A stretch of DNA of 64,000 nt. Origin: Mugil cephalus. Its lineage: Eukaryota; Chordata; Actinopteri; Mugiliformes; Mugilidae. The stretch covers positions 36,685,599-36,749,598 of the forward strand of contig NC_061770.1 of assembly GCF_022458985.1 (NCBI RefSeq), written 5' to 3'. This document shows, one piece after another, positions 33,121 through 45,653 of this stretch. The notes under the pieces are model-generated. The model worked only from the letters and a program-made list of their open reading frames with translations, made no database searches and was not told the origin of the DNA. The position numbers and the translations under genes were made by a program. Position 1 is the first letter of the stretch. The number at the start of each line of letters is the position of its first letter.

Positions 33121-35798
33121 GTAAGTGAAAACAACACAGAAATGAAGCTGCATTTAGTCTCATTCCACCCATGACCCACAGACAGAAGTAATTATCACTT
33201 TACATCTGGGAGTCCAAACAGAAGCCTAATGTGCTGTCACATGTAAGTCCTGACTATGATGGAGTTTGAGAGTGAAGGTAGTGCCATCTCTTGGTGACAG
33301 TGACACCCTGCAATTAAATGAATAGCCGTGTTCACTGTTAAATCTAGGAAGGGCCAAAGTTCAAAGGAAATTCTGTTGGTGAGGAAATCAGACTTTATTT
33401 TCAAGTGGTTGATTTTGCTTGAATTCATTCACTTTGAGCCGAATCATCCTGACTGTGCCACAACATTATGTGAGGTCAAAAATTAACAGAACATGACCAT
33501 AAAGCGTTACAGAGCAGGATAAATTATTTACCAAATTAATAATAATAATTATTCTGGTTTTTGGGTCCTTGTGCTGTATTATACTGATCATTCTCCAGAG
33601 GTTGTGTGAGTAGCACTCAAAAAATAAAAACCCAACCAAGAGCAAACATTGTTTTTGTTCAGACTCAGATTTCCTTCCTGTGTCATTTTCATGCTGGTCT
33701 CTGTAATAATAAATTAGCAACATTGGTCTCAGCCCCACACTGAAACTAATTACACTATATAGAAACAGAAAACCAGTGAGAGTGAAAAAGAAATCGTAAA
33801 AAGATGGACAACTTTTATTACAATGCCAAATATTGTTTTCAATGCTGAAGATTAAAGTCAGGGTATGGCCTCGTAAATCTGAGGCCAGGTTATAAATAAT
33901 GAAGTGAAAATAAAGAAAAGTAAAAAGAACAGTGAGTATGTACAGACTTGAAAAGCGTCTGTGGCATTCATCAATATTTAGGTACTTTTCACTTGGGTAA
34001 GAGCAGAATTTAAGAGAGACCTCACCCCACCAAAAATTGAATAAAAAGGCAGAAGGCAAAAACGCAACTGACACTAATCATTGTGAGTTCATTAACACAC
34101 ATGTACACGGTCTGTAAAGAGGGCCTCACCCTCCACAGCCACAGCAGGATTCAACATTTCTACAAAGGAAGATCACTTGGGCATCACGCTTAGCAGATTT
34201 AAGGACTAAACCATTTCACCTTGATGGTGCCCACACTAATTTTGTATTAACTTCATTATTTGACACAATCCAGGACATCCTGTCTGTGACATTATTAGCC
34301 TATATTAACAGTAGAATGATTGAGTTCATTTGTGGTGTATTTCACAGTGAACAAGAATGTTATAATTAGTAACACCATCACTCCACACCAATGTTTTGTA
34401 TATTTCAGCCAACATATACCTGACAAAAAAAAAAAAAACTTTTCATTACAATATATTAAAGTCCAACAATAAATGGTAAACTGAAGTAGTTTTATTATAA
34501 AACGTCTCATAAAAACAAAAGTATCACAGGAGTCCCTATAAAAGACTCGAAAATTTGTGAAAAATTAGGGAATCTCAAATGAATAGTTCCATAAAAAAAC
34601 TCATGGAGCTGGGAACTTGAACTTTGGTCCACTCGTTCTTGAGACATGTGAGACTTGTCCGTTGATGGCACTGTCATGGTTTTGTGTCTTGTTTTGAGTT
34701 TCCTCTTTTATTTTGTTAAGTTTCTTGATTTCCTGTCTGTTGTGTTTCTTCGTGGCTCATTGGTTTCTCCTGGTGTCATTGCCCTGATTTGTCTCACCTG
34801 TGTCTTGTCATCCCTCAGCCCTCGTGTGATTTTATAGCCCTGCTTTCCCTTTGTTCCCTGTCGTGTTGTATTCTGTTCCATGTACCTGCCCTCTGCGGTG
34901 CCTTTTTTTTATTATTAAATACTAGAGATGGACAGATGTAGCTTCTGGGGCTTTTCTACCGAAAAGAGAGTCGAAGCTTTGAAGCTTTAAAGACAGACCC
35001 TACCAGTGACATCTAGTGGCCAGCTGCATTAATAGCAGCCACAAACTTTCAAACAATCCACACATCAATCAAGTCACTCTTAAGTAACTGTGTCAACATT
35101 TTGAAATGTGACTTATTGCTTGAAACTTGATTTAGATATCAATTATTTCTGCTGCGAAGTGAGATAAGAAGTATTTCAACATTAGTGTTTTGGAGACATG
35201 ACAAGAAATTTCATTAGAAACCATTTACAATGGTAATGATAAGAAGGACATCCCTGGATTTGGATGATACTCCTTTTGCTGATTGTCATTAAGAGAAAAT
35301 GGTTTTCATTTAACACATGGTGTGGAAAGAGTCAAATTAAACAATTAAACTGTAGAGATACTTTTTTGGGTAATGATTCTGTAGGACTTCCTTAGTGGAA
35401 AAAAATGCGTATGAGAGAATTGTGCTTGTGGGATGTGTTTGTGGCTGTGCAACATTTTTTTTCCCACAACTTTTTTATTTCTGAACAAGATCTGCTCAAT
35501 GGTATAATTCTCAATTATTTCTCTTGTAAGGCTATTAAGCATGGAGGGAACACATCAAAGCATCTGAGCATCAAAGTTTCGTAACTGTAGGGGCTAGGCC
35601 TCAGGCAAAGCCCCGTAGCCCCTAATTAAAGAGAGTGAATATGATAAATGTGATAATCTATATACTGTACATGCTGCCTCTTATCCAAGAGCAAGTTCGT
35701 GTGCTTTTAATCATTTGTAAAACTTATTAGCATGACATGTCTGCTCATTTTATCAAACCCTATGATGTTGTTTTCTTCACATTATTTCTTCTTGGAAG
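33121..35798 (+). other. Gene C intron, segmental-duplication block copy 3
   Basis: Parallels 13854-16268 and, from 34086, the window start. It contains the dispersed repeat arm (about 34650-34914), a truncated hAT-like element from 34923 to about 35549 without its right end, and the GC-rich hairpin near 35586. I see no intact coding exon. Confidence 0.6.
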
Positions 35799-35852
35799 GA
35801 AGATCAAGAGGAGAAGGAACAAGAGGAGAAGGAACAGGAGGAGAAGGAACAG
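35799..35852 (+). CDS. Candidate Glu-rich micro-exon of gene C
   Basis: 54 nt with the same boundaries as 1714-1767, encoding EDQEEKEQEEKEQEEKEQ. One codon differs from copy A (GAA for GAT). Phase 0-0. Same doubts as for A. Confidence 0.3.
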
Positions 35853-36380
35853 GTTTGATTATTCTTCATGTTGAGGTTTAGACCCTTTTTTTTAAATTCA
35901 TACATAGGTCGGCCACCTACTAAAGCTCATTATGTCAGTGGAAATTAGGCAAATTCTTTATTTTGTTGTTTTCGTAGTGGAAAGACAGAGAGAGGAGGTA
36001 GCAGCATGTCTGCCTTGCTTTTTATCATGTGTGTTGGCCCTCCACTCAAAATGTTCAAACCAGATGTCTATGTCAAGTCTTGGCTTCAAAGTCACTGCTT
36101 AGCTAACAATCAGAAAGCACGAACACGTAAAACCGTTGACAAAAAACATGATTACAATAGTCTTTGGAAACTGTTATGAGACACCGAGAAACTGAAAACA
36201 GAGGAAAAGCGTTGTAAAATGTTGAAGTTGTAAATTCTGTTGTAAAATACTGTCTCTAAAAAGAGATAATTTTTATGATAAAATAAACTTGGCTTGATAT
36301 GATTTGATTTTTACTGCCTACTACCAGTATATAACGTGTATGAGCTACTTATTTATTTATATTTATGTTATTATATCTAG
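35853..36380 (+). other. Intron of gene C, no feature seen
   Basis: Counterpart of 1768-2294. Nothing beyond AT-rich intron sequence is visible. Confidence 0.5.
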
Positions 36381-36491
36381 TGTCTCCTCACATGGACGCT
36401 CCTGTTGGTGCTGGGCAACAACACTCCTTCCAAGATCCTGAAGAAATGGAGCACAGTATGAGCTCGCCTGATGTCACATTTGCACACCCAA
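36381..36491 (+). CDS. GVIN1-like: 37-codon cassette exon of gene C
   Basis: 111 nt, phase 1-1, acceptor TATATCTAG, donor CCAA|GTAAGT. It differs from A by very few bases, for example AACACTCC for AAAACTCC. Joins in frame to the main exon at 37796. Confidence 0.65.
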
Positions 36492-37795
36492 GTAAGTAAA
36501 AGAAATACATGCTTTAGTGAAAGTTCAAATCTCCATGTAATTATGTGTGTATATATAGTGTATATACACATATATATGATTTGATGTAACATGCAAAAAC
36601 TAATCACAGTTGAAGTGTTTAAAATGAAAGGTGATGAAATCTACAAGGTGCTACATTAAATCTTTCCAAAGGATGTGATTCCCTTTAACATGCATCATGT
36701 ATCATCATGTAACTAATATCCTGCGAACAGAAAAATGTTGAGAATTGGGTGTTTTACAATTACACATCCTAAATTAGAAGTGTAACTCATGGATATGTAT
36801 ACCTATTTTGAATTTTATTCGAATACAAATATTTCTCTTGGCCGGTTGCAGGAAACCTGACAGAGTCAGCAAATATGTGGCCTTGTGATTGGCTCAGCAG
36901 TGATGGGGCGTGGCCTACTGCACACAGGAAGCTTAGATTGACAGATCTCAACTAGTGTGGCGCTCTGTGTGAAACAGTGCACTGTTGAGACATCTCCTGT
37001 ATCTCTGAATGAGAGAAGTGTTGACTCCAAGATTATGATTTAAAAATTACAAAGTAGGAATCTAGCACTGCTACAGCTGATATTCAGTTTTCTGGTTTAT
37101 TCTTTCTATATTTATACTTTGTTGCGTTTTTAACAAATTTTTTACAGTCAGCTCTGCAAGTTGTACACAAATCAGAGTAGAGATGATGGCAAGTCCACTT
37201 CTAATATAAAAAGTAGATATGGCAGTATATAAAATTAGTTTTGAATAGTCTTGTTGTACTTCAGCGTAGTAATTATTGACAATTAAAATGATTCTGTTGG
37301 ATTAAAGTTGCATTTGAGTATTTAGTTTATATGTGGTGAATTACAGAATATGGTAAATGTTCAGTGGTATAGTTTTAGTGTACTTTAGCTTATTCCATAT
37401 AGCATTTTATAAGGCTGAAATAAAGGCTAAAAATAAAATAAAATAAATCATTTGTTAGAAAGTATCTGATCCCTTGTTTTCAGTATATATGACCCTCTTG
37501 TGCAGTACTGACAGCAACTAAACATTTCTAGTAACTGGTGATCAGTCGTCTGTAACGGCTGGAAAGAATTTTAGTCCGTTACTCCATCCAGAACTGCTTC
37601 AGTTATGAGGCTCTGAGGTGTTCTTTTTTGGTTTAAATAAGGATATTACCACCCACCCCCATGTTTCAGACATGGGATGAGATTCTGCTGCTGGAATGTA
37701 CAGTTTTTGGAATTGCAAATCTAAGATAACGAATGAATAACTAACTTTATAATCTTGTTTTTTCTAAGAAATAACACGTGTCTTAATATCCACAG
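36492..37795 (+). other. Intron before main exon of gene C
   Basis: Counterpart of 2406-3711 with scattered substitutions and small indels (for example an added GTAGGAATC near 37055). Ends with the ATCCACAG acceptor. Confidence 0.6.
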
Positions 37796-40700
37796 AGACA
37801 CACCTGGAGATGTTATTGGAAGATATGGGGTTGGACCATTATTACAGAGACAAACTAACACTCAAAAGAATGCTTCAGATTGATGAGAAGACCATCACTG
37901 ATGAACAACCTGCCATGTCCAAAACAGACCTTGCGTGGCATTTTCTAAAGAAATTGGTGATGGTTAATGTGTCAGCAAGGAATGTGAATTGTACATTTGC
38001 AAGTGAGTCAAACTGTGATGCGGCATCTGAGGTTACACAGTTTGATTTTGATGATAATGCTATTTTTGATGAGCAAAGTTCAAACATGCTAAACCCCCTT
38101 GACTTAATCACTGCTCTCTTTCTATGCTCTGATGGTTTTGTGCAGCAGGAAATGACTCTCAAGATGTCTATGTGTCAGTTCTCTGTGCCTCTGCTGCTTC
38201 CTAATAGTGACACACAGCAGTGTACACTTATGCTGTGGGCCATGAGAGACATTGTTAAGAAGTACAGACCTCAGTCTCTCTCAGACTCCAAGGGCTTCAT
38301 TGAAGAGAGAATTGTTCTTTCTGAACTTCCCATGGTTTCTTTTGTGAGACTGGGTGAGTGCACCTTGTCTAAGTCTGAGATCCTCAACAAGCTCCTGAGC
38401 AATTCTCACCAATACCACGACACTTTTGTTCACCACAACATGGAGGGTGGAGACAGTCCAAGAAGAATATCCAATGGACTGACTGAAATTACTTGGTATC
38501 TTCCTGGAGGAAACAATAACATGGACATTTTCAGTGAGCCTGTGGCTGTTGCTAACCTTCGTGGGGACATTGCTTCATTTAAAACCCAATATTCATTTCT
38601 GTGTCACACATCTGCAGCAGTTTTTGTCTTCTTTGACAATTTAGACTCTGGGTGCAATCTGCTGACGAACCGAACTGGCAAGGCACAGATCTTCTTGGTG
38701 GGTAACCACAATGGGAAAAACTTCAGCTTAGAGGCTCTAAGAAAGGTAGCAGCTCAGTTGGGTTTGACTAAGAACAACATCATTCTTAAGACGAAACAGA
38801 AAAATTATGCAGACTTTGTCAAAAGTTTGAGGAAGGCAGTCAGTGATGTAGTTGAGAATTCACAAGCGAAGATGCGAATAGAGCAGATGGCTGACATTGC
38901 CCATGAACTTGGGATTTTGGTTGATGAAGATGCTTCAGAGTGCAAGAATGGAAAGAAAAATGCAGATGCCATCACTGAAGAAATCCAAGATTTCTGAAAT
39001 GGATCCGAATGAACCTTGATAACGTGTCTCGTGAAAAACTGTCTGGACTCAGGGAGCGGTACAAAGAAAAATGCAATAATCCTAAAAACAAAGAGGAGAT
39101 TAAGAAAATAGACAAACAGCTTTCTAACAGCTCACTGGGGACTGAACACTTCTTCCGTGAAATGGGTCAGATCTATGAGGCTTCACTTTCTCTTCAAGAG
39201 ACAGACCCATCACATCTACATCAACCTCAACAGCAACAGCAACAGTTACAGTATTTACCCAAACTCTGTGCTGAACTGTTGCTTGATGGATTTCCCCTTG
39301 AGCTGGTAGATGGAGATGCATCCAACATACCTCTCAGATGGGTGAGTGCTGTTCTCTCTCAGCTCAATGTCTTGGTGTCTTCAAAGAACAAGATACGAGT
39401 TGTCACAGTTCTTGGAGTTCAGAGCACAGGAAAGTCCACTCTCCTTAATACCATGTTTGGAGTGCAGTTTGCAGTCAGCAGTGGTCGATGCACTCGAGGT
39501 GCCTTCATGTTGCTCATCAGAATCAATGAAGATGCTAAGAAACTTCTCAACTGTGACTTCATGGTGATCATTGACACTGAGGGCTTAAAGTCCCCAGAGC
39601 TGGCACAGCTGGACAACAGTTATGAGCATGACAATGAGCTTGCAACACTTGTTGTAGGGTTGAGTGATGTCCCCATTATTAATATTGCAATGGAGAATTC
39701 ATCAGAAATGAAGGACATCCTACAGATAGTTGTGCATGCTTTTCTCAGGATGAAGGAGGTGGGTAAAAAGCCTAAATGTCAGTTTGTTCACCAGAACGTG
39801 TCGGATGTTTCCGCTCATGAGAAGAACTTACGAGACAGGAAACTGCTCTTGCAACAGCTGAATGAGATGACCCAGGCAGCAGCAAAAATGGAACGGAAAG
39901 AGGAGAACAAGAGCTTCAGTGATGTGATGGAGTACTGCCCAGACACGGGGAACTGGTACATACCTGGACTCTGGAATGGAAACCCACCAATGGCACCAGT
40001 CAATGCAGGATACAGTGAGGCTGTATATGAGCTCAAGAAGAACATCATCAAGCTACTAGGAGATTGTCAGTCATCTACCAATAACATTAATGAGTTTGAA
40101 AAGTGGGTGAAGAGCTTGTGGAATGCAGTAAAGCATGAAAACTTCATCTTCAGCTTCAGAAACAGCCTGGTCGCTGATGCATACATGAAGCTCTGCACAG
40201 AATACAACAAATGGGAATGGGAATGCAAAAAGGGAATGTACACCTGGGTGACAAATACAGAAACTAGAATTTCCAATTTTGGTACAGTTGCAGATAACTC
40301 TCAGGTATCCAACATGAGAGATTTTCTGACAAGTTTGAAAACTGAAGCTTCCACAGAGCTGTCTACATGGGAGGAAAAGCTTCACGACAATCTGTCAGAA
40401 TACTTCAAGCAAACAGAAGGTCACGTCTATCTGGTTGAAGGATACAAAGAGGAGTTCTCAAACAGTATAAAGAGCCTTCGACGAGAAATGGAGAGATCTG
40501 TAGTTGATCAGCTGACAGCAGCAGCTGACATCAAAACTGGAATGACAGAACTCGACGGGATCAAGAGGAATCATACGGAAGAAATTGAAAAAGCAGTGCA
40601 TGCTTTAATTGATGAATGTCGAAAGAGAAAAGTCCACATGACAGACAAACAGCTGGACAAAAGATTTGATGAGACATGGAAGGAAACACTGAAGAAACTG

Positions 40701-42266
40701 TCTTTTAATAAACTAAAGGCCACAGATGTCTTCACTAGAGTAGCTCACTGCCTCAGATCAAATCTGTCACATAGGGGAGGTCACGCAAGTGAATTGTTGA
40801 GTCAAAAAAACCTGAGAGAGTGTGGACTGGAGCCTTTTAAATGTACAGCTGAAGGATTGTTAAACCAATTGAAACACACAGTGAGCAAGTGGTTCAATCT
40901 TAAAGATCACATCAAGGTTGTACAAAACATGGTTGACAACATCATAGATGCTTGCACACAGTCTGTGGATGAAAAAATGAAAAGAAAGACCAATTACCAT
41001 GATACTTACATCCAAGAGATCCTACACATCATCGATGAGCGTCTGAAAAACAATCCAGATGTTAAGATAGACATGGAGTTTGAAGTCTCTCTAAAACAGC
41101 ACATCTGTGGATCTGCTGCCAGAAACTTTCAGAAGATGCAAGAAGATTTCATACAAGTAAATGACCCCTATGAATGCCTGATGAAAAACAAGGCAAAATA
41201 TTGTGCTGATTTCAAAGAGGTTTTCCATGAACGAGACCAGTGTCAGAAGAAGGCACAAGAATTCACGGACCAATGCCTGAAGCCTGCAGTTGAGGTCTTT
41301 GTCAATCGTTCTCTGGGTCCTAATATCATTGATGAAATGCTGAAACAAGAGCAGTTCAGCACAAGGATGTCTTTCCAGTATTCAGTTTTACTGGATTTGC
41401 TTCCAAAGGACAGAGTTGAAGACTATTTGAGATACAACAGTTCTTATGAGAGTTTCATAAAGAAAAGAATACTTGAACAAATAGAAGAACATTTTTCACG
41501 CTGCTCTGCAACACTTGAGTTTGAGGAGCGACATCTTCAGTCAAGTATCAGCAGCATAAACGACGCCATCAAAAAGGCCAAAGCAGGCAAGAGTGATGAC
41601 ATGAAGACATTTGTTGAAAGAATCTGCAAAGAACTTGGAGATAAACTGGTCATTTCCCAGGACGCTCTTGGTGCTTTCATGATCCTGAACAATGCCAACC
41701 GGGAACAGTTTGCTGACTGGCTCATGGTGTCTGTGAAGGACATGGCAGAAGCTCTTAGAAAGAAGTTTAAAAAATCAAACATCAAAACGAAACTACAACA
41801 TCTCCATGTGCAGCCCCAGAATGAACTCTTCACCAGAGTGATTGGATGTGGCAAACAGTGTCCATTCTGTAAAACTCCTTGTGAGGCAGGAGGAAAAGAC
41901 CATGCAAAGCATTTTACTTCACTCCATCGGCCAAAGGGTCTGGGAAGAATCAGGTGGGATGAATCAAAAAAACTTGTCACTGACATATGCTCGTCCTCTG
42001 TGACCAGTGAAACTTGTTTTCGTTGCAGTGCTACAAACAATAAATGGCACCCTTACAAGCGTTACCATGAAATCTTCCCAGACTGGGATATTCGTCCAGA
42101 TGTGAGCCTTGAGGCATCAGACTACTGGAAATATGTGATGACAACGTACAACAACAAGTTTGCTGAAGAATATGAAGCAGAGCCTGCTGATATTCCATCC
42201 ACCTGGAATAATATCACAGCAGAGAAGGCAAAACAAAGTCTCAAAGAGTCATTTAGCATCAAGTGA
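37796..42266 (+). pseudogene. GVIN1-like: VLIG/GVIN1-like giant exon, gene C, one 241-bp deletion
   Basis: The first frame runs from the acceptor to TGA at 38995-38997 and holds the conserved N-terminal region. The junction ATCCAAGA|TTTCTGAAATGG near 38990 matches D with bases 54094-54334 removed. That is 241 bp, about 80 codons of the helical linker before the G domain. The second frame, from ATG 39009 to 42266 (1085 codons), is fully open. It contains the P-loop GVQSTGKS near 39415, DTEG near 39575, the helical region and the Cys/His tail. No other lesion is seen. It is a pseudogene for the full protein, yet a G-domain protein could be made by internal initiation or an unannotated splice. 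Confidence 0.85.
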
Positions 42267-43267
42267 TTCTAACCAGTGAACATTTGTCCTCATGTTTTTC
42301 TCTACAATATAAAGGAACCTCCCAAATAACTTCACTATAGATAAGGTTCAAGTCAGTTCACTCAGATATTTAACCACCATGACTTTCAATAGAGAAATAC
42401 CAGAGATTTACTGAAGTTTGTTTCCATTACCTGAGTTTGCATTTCAGGAAAAGTTTCTTCAAGTGATTTAATGATTCATGTCATTATTCAAACATGTATG
42501 TAGCTGATCAGAGCTGTTTCTTCTTTTCGTAAAACAAACCTTTCTTTTCATTTTAACTTTGTTTCTGTGCTGTATCTCATATTAAATATTTAATTTACTT
42601 TTCTCAAACCTCACTTAGTCTGTATAATACCACATGAGGAGATTGTTGACAAGGAATTTATGTTGATATTAGACAAGTTACTGTATGTGCTAAAAGCACT
42701 GAGGAGAACTCTGTATGGAAAACAAACTAAATATGTTTGTGTGCATGACTTGCAGCTGAGAAAATCAGTGCCTCATTAGAATCATGAACAGCTATGTATG
42801 ATCACATATACCGTTATATGCAGTACGCTGCGATGCTTTTGATGTTCATAAAAACATCATGGAAATCTCTTCACCTCATTATCAAACAGCTAACATTTTT
42901 CTGCACCTCAATTCAGGTGTTTTTTTTTTGTTGTTGTTTTTTTTTGGAGTTTGTATCATTGTTTTTGTGCATGTTTGATATTATGGAGCATTAGTCATGT
43001 GCTTGAATGCACCATCAACATGACACAGGGTTTTTAAAACCTCAGTGATGTGCATGTAGTCTTAGTTTGTCTGGTAGCAGTGATATCTAGAGCCAGTGTG
43101 TGAACAACGAGGCTCAGTGTGTCTCCACTATTTAACAAACTTGATCAGAGTGTGACAGTGAACTGAACCTCTTCTCTTTAGAGTTAATGCTAATCACTGT
43201 ACACTGTATATTACATGAGCTGCCTGTGTAATTGTGTTCCTAATAAAATGCTTAGTGAGTATAAAGT
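42267..43267 (+). other. 3' untranslated region of gene C with AATAAA at 43242-43247
   Basis: Matches the A and B tails. The poly(A) signal is at the same relative place, followed by the GT-rich stretch. Confidence 0.65.
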
Positions 43268-43540
43268 GTGTGTGTCTGGGTCATTACAGTTTCTCCAAAG
43301 GCTGTGAATTTACATCCTGTAACCCTCCTCATTATAACATGGCTCATATTGTTTCTGTCATTTATCCCTACATCATTTTACCACAATATCCAACTACTGA
43401 CTATTGCCCTCTCTTCTTGATGTGTGGGGTCATTAGCTTCTCCCCCACCTCTTCACTGTTGAGTTTCCAGTCTGGTTTCTGATGGCCAGTATGGCTCTCT
43501 GATGTCCACGCAACGTGAGTGTTGTGAAGTTAAATTTCAA

Positions 43541-43735
43541 CCAAGGTGTGGAACCGAGCCAGTGGGCAAATGAGAATGAAGGTCAGGCTTGTTTTTGTGA
43601 ATTGTATCAACCTGGGCCAGTTTTCTGCAGTCTCCAGTCACAGGTCGTTTTGAGATGAAGCTTCAGCTTCTTCTGAACTGTTCACCCACACAGAGATGTC
43701 CCCATCTGGGCTCCAGGGTATCAGCAAGGGGTGCA
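43541..43735 (-). repeat. Short piggyBac-derived remnant upstream of gene D
   Basis: It shares AATGAAGGTCAGGCTTGTTT and flanking sequence with 30532-30990 and 58722-59080, but the central transposase block around the catalytic aspartate is deleted. Only the order of flanking pieces identifies it. Confidence 0.5.
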
Positions 43736-44100
43736 AATAAGTGTGTAAGGTATGTTTTTATTGTTGTTGACTAAACAGCTCTTTACATAAAAACAATCCA
43801 GAATACTTGTTACAGGACTCTGGAGAAAAAAACAAATCACCATAAAATTGATTGGAAGCATTAAAGTGGAAAGAGATATGTTTAAGCAGCTTTATATAAT
43901 TTCCAAGTACATATTGTTATCTCTAAAGATTTAGAATGAAAAACTATTACTATATCACAACTATTATTATAATAATAATGATAGTAATAATAACTCATAT
44001 AGGTGTTAGTGTCCCCATTAAATTAGGAAAAGTCATTAAATATGAACCAAAAATTAAATGAAATTAAAACAACATGTTTATGTAAATCAGACACGTTAAA
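43736..44100 (+). other. Spacer upstream of gene D, duplicated upstream of E
   Basis: Parallels 59100-59390. AT-rich with TAATAATAATG runs. No gene. Confidence 0.5.
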
Positions 44101-44460
44101 TACTAAATGGAGTCAAACTGAAGTAACGTCATCTGTGTGTGGTTTGAATTCGCTGTTATCGGCGCTTTGAAGTGACGCCAGGATAAAAGGAAACTAGCGG
44201 GGAAACGAACGTGGAGAGCGGAGCTACTTTCAGCGTGTCTCTATGTCAATATGTCTGTTAACCTACTGGTGTTTAGCTGTAGTGAAGTTTATCATGTGTA
44301 TTTTACTAAGTTTTCTGTTTGTGCTAAAATGGAACAGTAGGGAAACAGATTAGTCCGCTGTCTGTAAACGTTACAACATGTGTGTGGAAGAATCTCCCGG
44401 AACGTAGTTTAGTATTTATTGCTTTAATGCTTGACGCTGCCGATGTCAGGGCTTTACTTT
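44101..44460 (+). promoter_or_regulatory. Conserved upstream block of gene D (possible distal promoter)
   Basis: About 360 bp that is almost identical to 59401-59769, more conserved by eye than its flanks and GC-richer. It carries AGTGACGCC, GGATAAAAGG and GGGGAAACGAACGTGG (a GAAA-type motif). It could be an alternative promoter with its own first exon or simply a recently homogenised duplicate. Confidence 0.35.
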
Positions 44461-44520
44461 GTGTTAAAAATTTCACCTGAAGAGTTTCATAACATTACCT
44501 CCGTGTTATTCGCTGCAAAA

Positions 44521-44568
44521 CACGTGACCATTTCAACAGAAGTGAAACTGAGTTCAGCCATTAAAAGG
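44521..44568 (+). promoter_or_regulatory. E-box, ISRE and TATA-like box of gene D
   Basis: CACGTG at 44521-44526, AGAAGTGAAACTGAG at 44538-44552 (GAAGTGAAACT fits the ISRE GAA-N2-GAAACT core) and TTAAAAGG at 44561-44568. The trio has the same order in E. The short distance between ISRE and TATA-like box is typical of interferon-inducible promoters. Confidence 0.65.
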
Positions 44569-44591
44569 AGACTCCTTTTTTTTTTTTTTTT

Positions 44592-44707
44592 TCCCATTTC
44601 CTTTTTCCAAAGGAGCGCACAAGGTGAAGAGAGGTGCTTCATCTACAGTAACAGTAGAATACAACATGATTTAGATATTTTGCCATGACCAGAACTCTTC
44701 TACAAAG
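44592..44707 (+). other. Non-coding exon 1 of gene D (start approximate)
   Basis: Ends CTACAAAG|GTGAG. ATG at 44685 opens an upstream ORF, MTRTLLQR, that continues across the splice and stops at TAA 45072-45074, before the main ATG. Transcription start inferred about 25-30 bp after the TATA-like box. Confidence 0.5.
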
Positions 44708-45049
44708 GTGAGCTGCTTAACTTCATAGTTTACATTTTTAATTAGGTATACGCATAATGAGAAAAGTGAGAAATGACTGTATATAAGAGAAAAACAGAGC
44801 TGTTATTTAGTCAAGCGATTATTCATGCTGGGCTTTTAGAGCGTCCTGTGAACTTAAGCACTGACGCTCTGTGTTTTTAATGTTTTCAATTATTTATTTT
44901 TTTGCTTTCAACCTGCTTTGACTTGCAAACATCATATATGGCTCTTTTTTCCCCCTTGTTGAAACGTCTATCAATATGAAGTTCATGAAATATTAAGAGT
45001 CAGTTAAGGATAAAAACTTGAAATTTTTTGTCTCATTTCTTTCAAATAG

Positions 45050-45107
45050 AACGTGTCTGAATAATCTGGAGTAAACTGGATTGACCCAGTCTACACCCAC
45101 GATGGAG
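45050..45107 (+). CDS. GVIN1-like: Exon 2 of gene D with start codon at 45102
   Basis: The acceptor here is CAAATAG, because the CAG used in B and C has changed; the exon therefore starts a few bases later. ATGGAG|GTAAAC ends it. Six coding bases, phase 0. Confidence 0.55.
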
Positions 45108-45187
45108 GTAAACTGATATGTTAATGAGAGCCTGCTGGTCACAGTGTGTATGGGACCATTTTATATTTCACTCTCGTTTATCAAAAG

Positions 45188-45296
45188 GAGATCAGCGATG
45201 AAGACTTCTTAGTTAACCTTTCCCATGAGGAAGTGGAGGATCTTCCTGCAGCATGTTCTGTGTGTGAGGATGATCATCAACAGACTGATACAGGAG
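45188..45296 (+). CDS. GVIN1-like: Acidic exon 3 of gene D
   Basis: 109 nt between TCAAAAG and GGAG|GTAAAG. Encodes EISDEDFLVNLSHEEVEDLP and a Cys/Asp-rich end, identical in plan to B and E. Joins FN3-1 as GEPVP. Confidence 0.65.
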
Positions 45297-45395
45297 GTAA
45301 AGGTCAACTTTAGGAGATGTGTCAATATGAACATTGCACGGTTATTCCCAGAGTTAGCATGTTTTTAATTGTTTTTATTATTATTGTTGTCACAG

Positions 45396-45653
45396 AGCCT
45401 GTCCCTGCATCAGTAACAGTCTCCAGTATCAGTAGTGAGTCAGTGTCTCTGCAGTGGGACACTCCTGCTGGTGAAGTGGAGAGCTACAATGTGACTTTTT
45501 GTAATGAAAGAGAAATAATACAAGAGCTGAAGATAGATACAAACAGTGTGACCTTCAACAGCCTGAGGCCAGGGGAGTGTTATTTCTTCTATGTGTCTAC
45601 ACAACTTAAAAATGGAAGAAGAAGCAGGCCAACTGAGACATGTGCCAAAACAG
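45396..45653 (+). CDS. GVIN1-like: FN3 cassette 1 of gene D, 5' splice site mutated
   Basis: 258 nt, phase 1-1. FN3 hallmarks: SESVSLQWDTPAG, SYNVTF, LRPGECYFFYV. The acceptor TCACAG is normal, but the donor reads ACAG|CTAAGT where E has ACAG|GTAAGT, so the invariant GT is lost. Because it is phase 1-1, skipping it would still leave gene D in frame (about 1826 instead of 1912 residues). Read-through into the intron would stop at TGA 45680-45682. Confidence 0.65.

Noticed and set aside
41537-42040. Antisense ORFs of 85-167 codons inside the main exons (also 23266-23760, 26412-26861, 53707-54108, 56857-57306)
   Set aside because: They overlap the strongly supported GTPase coding frame, recur only because the sense sequence is conserved, and show no known domain.
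44685-44707. ATG in exon 1 as the main start codon
   Set aside because: Spliced to exon 2 it hits TAA within about 15 codons in B, C and D, and E has no ATG there. It is treated as an upstream ORF.
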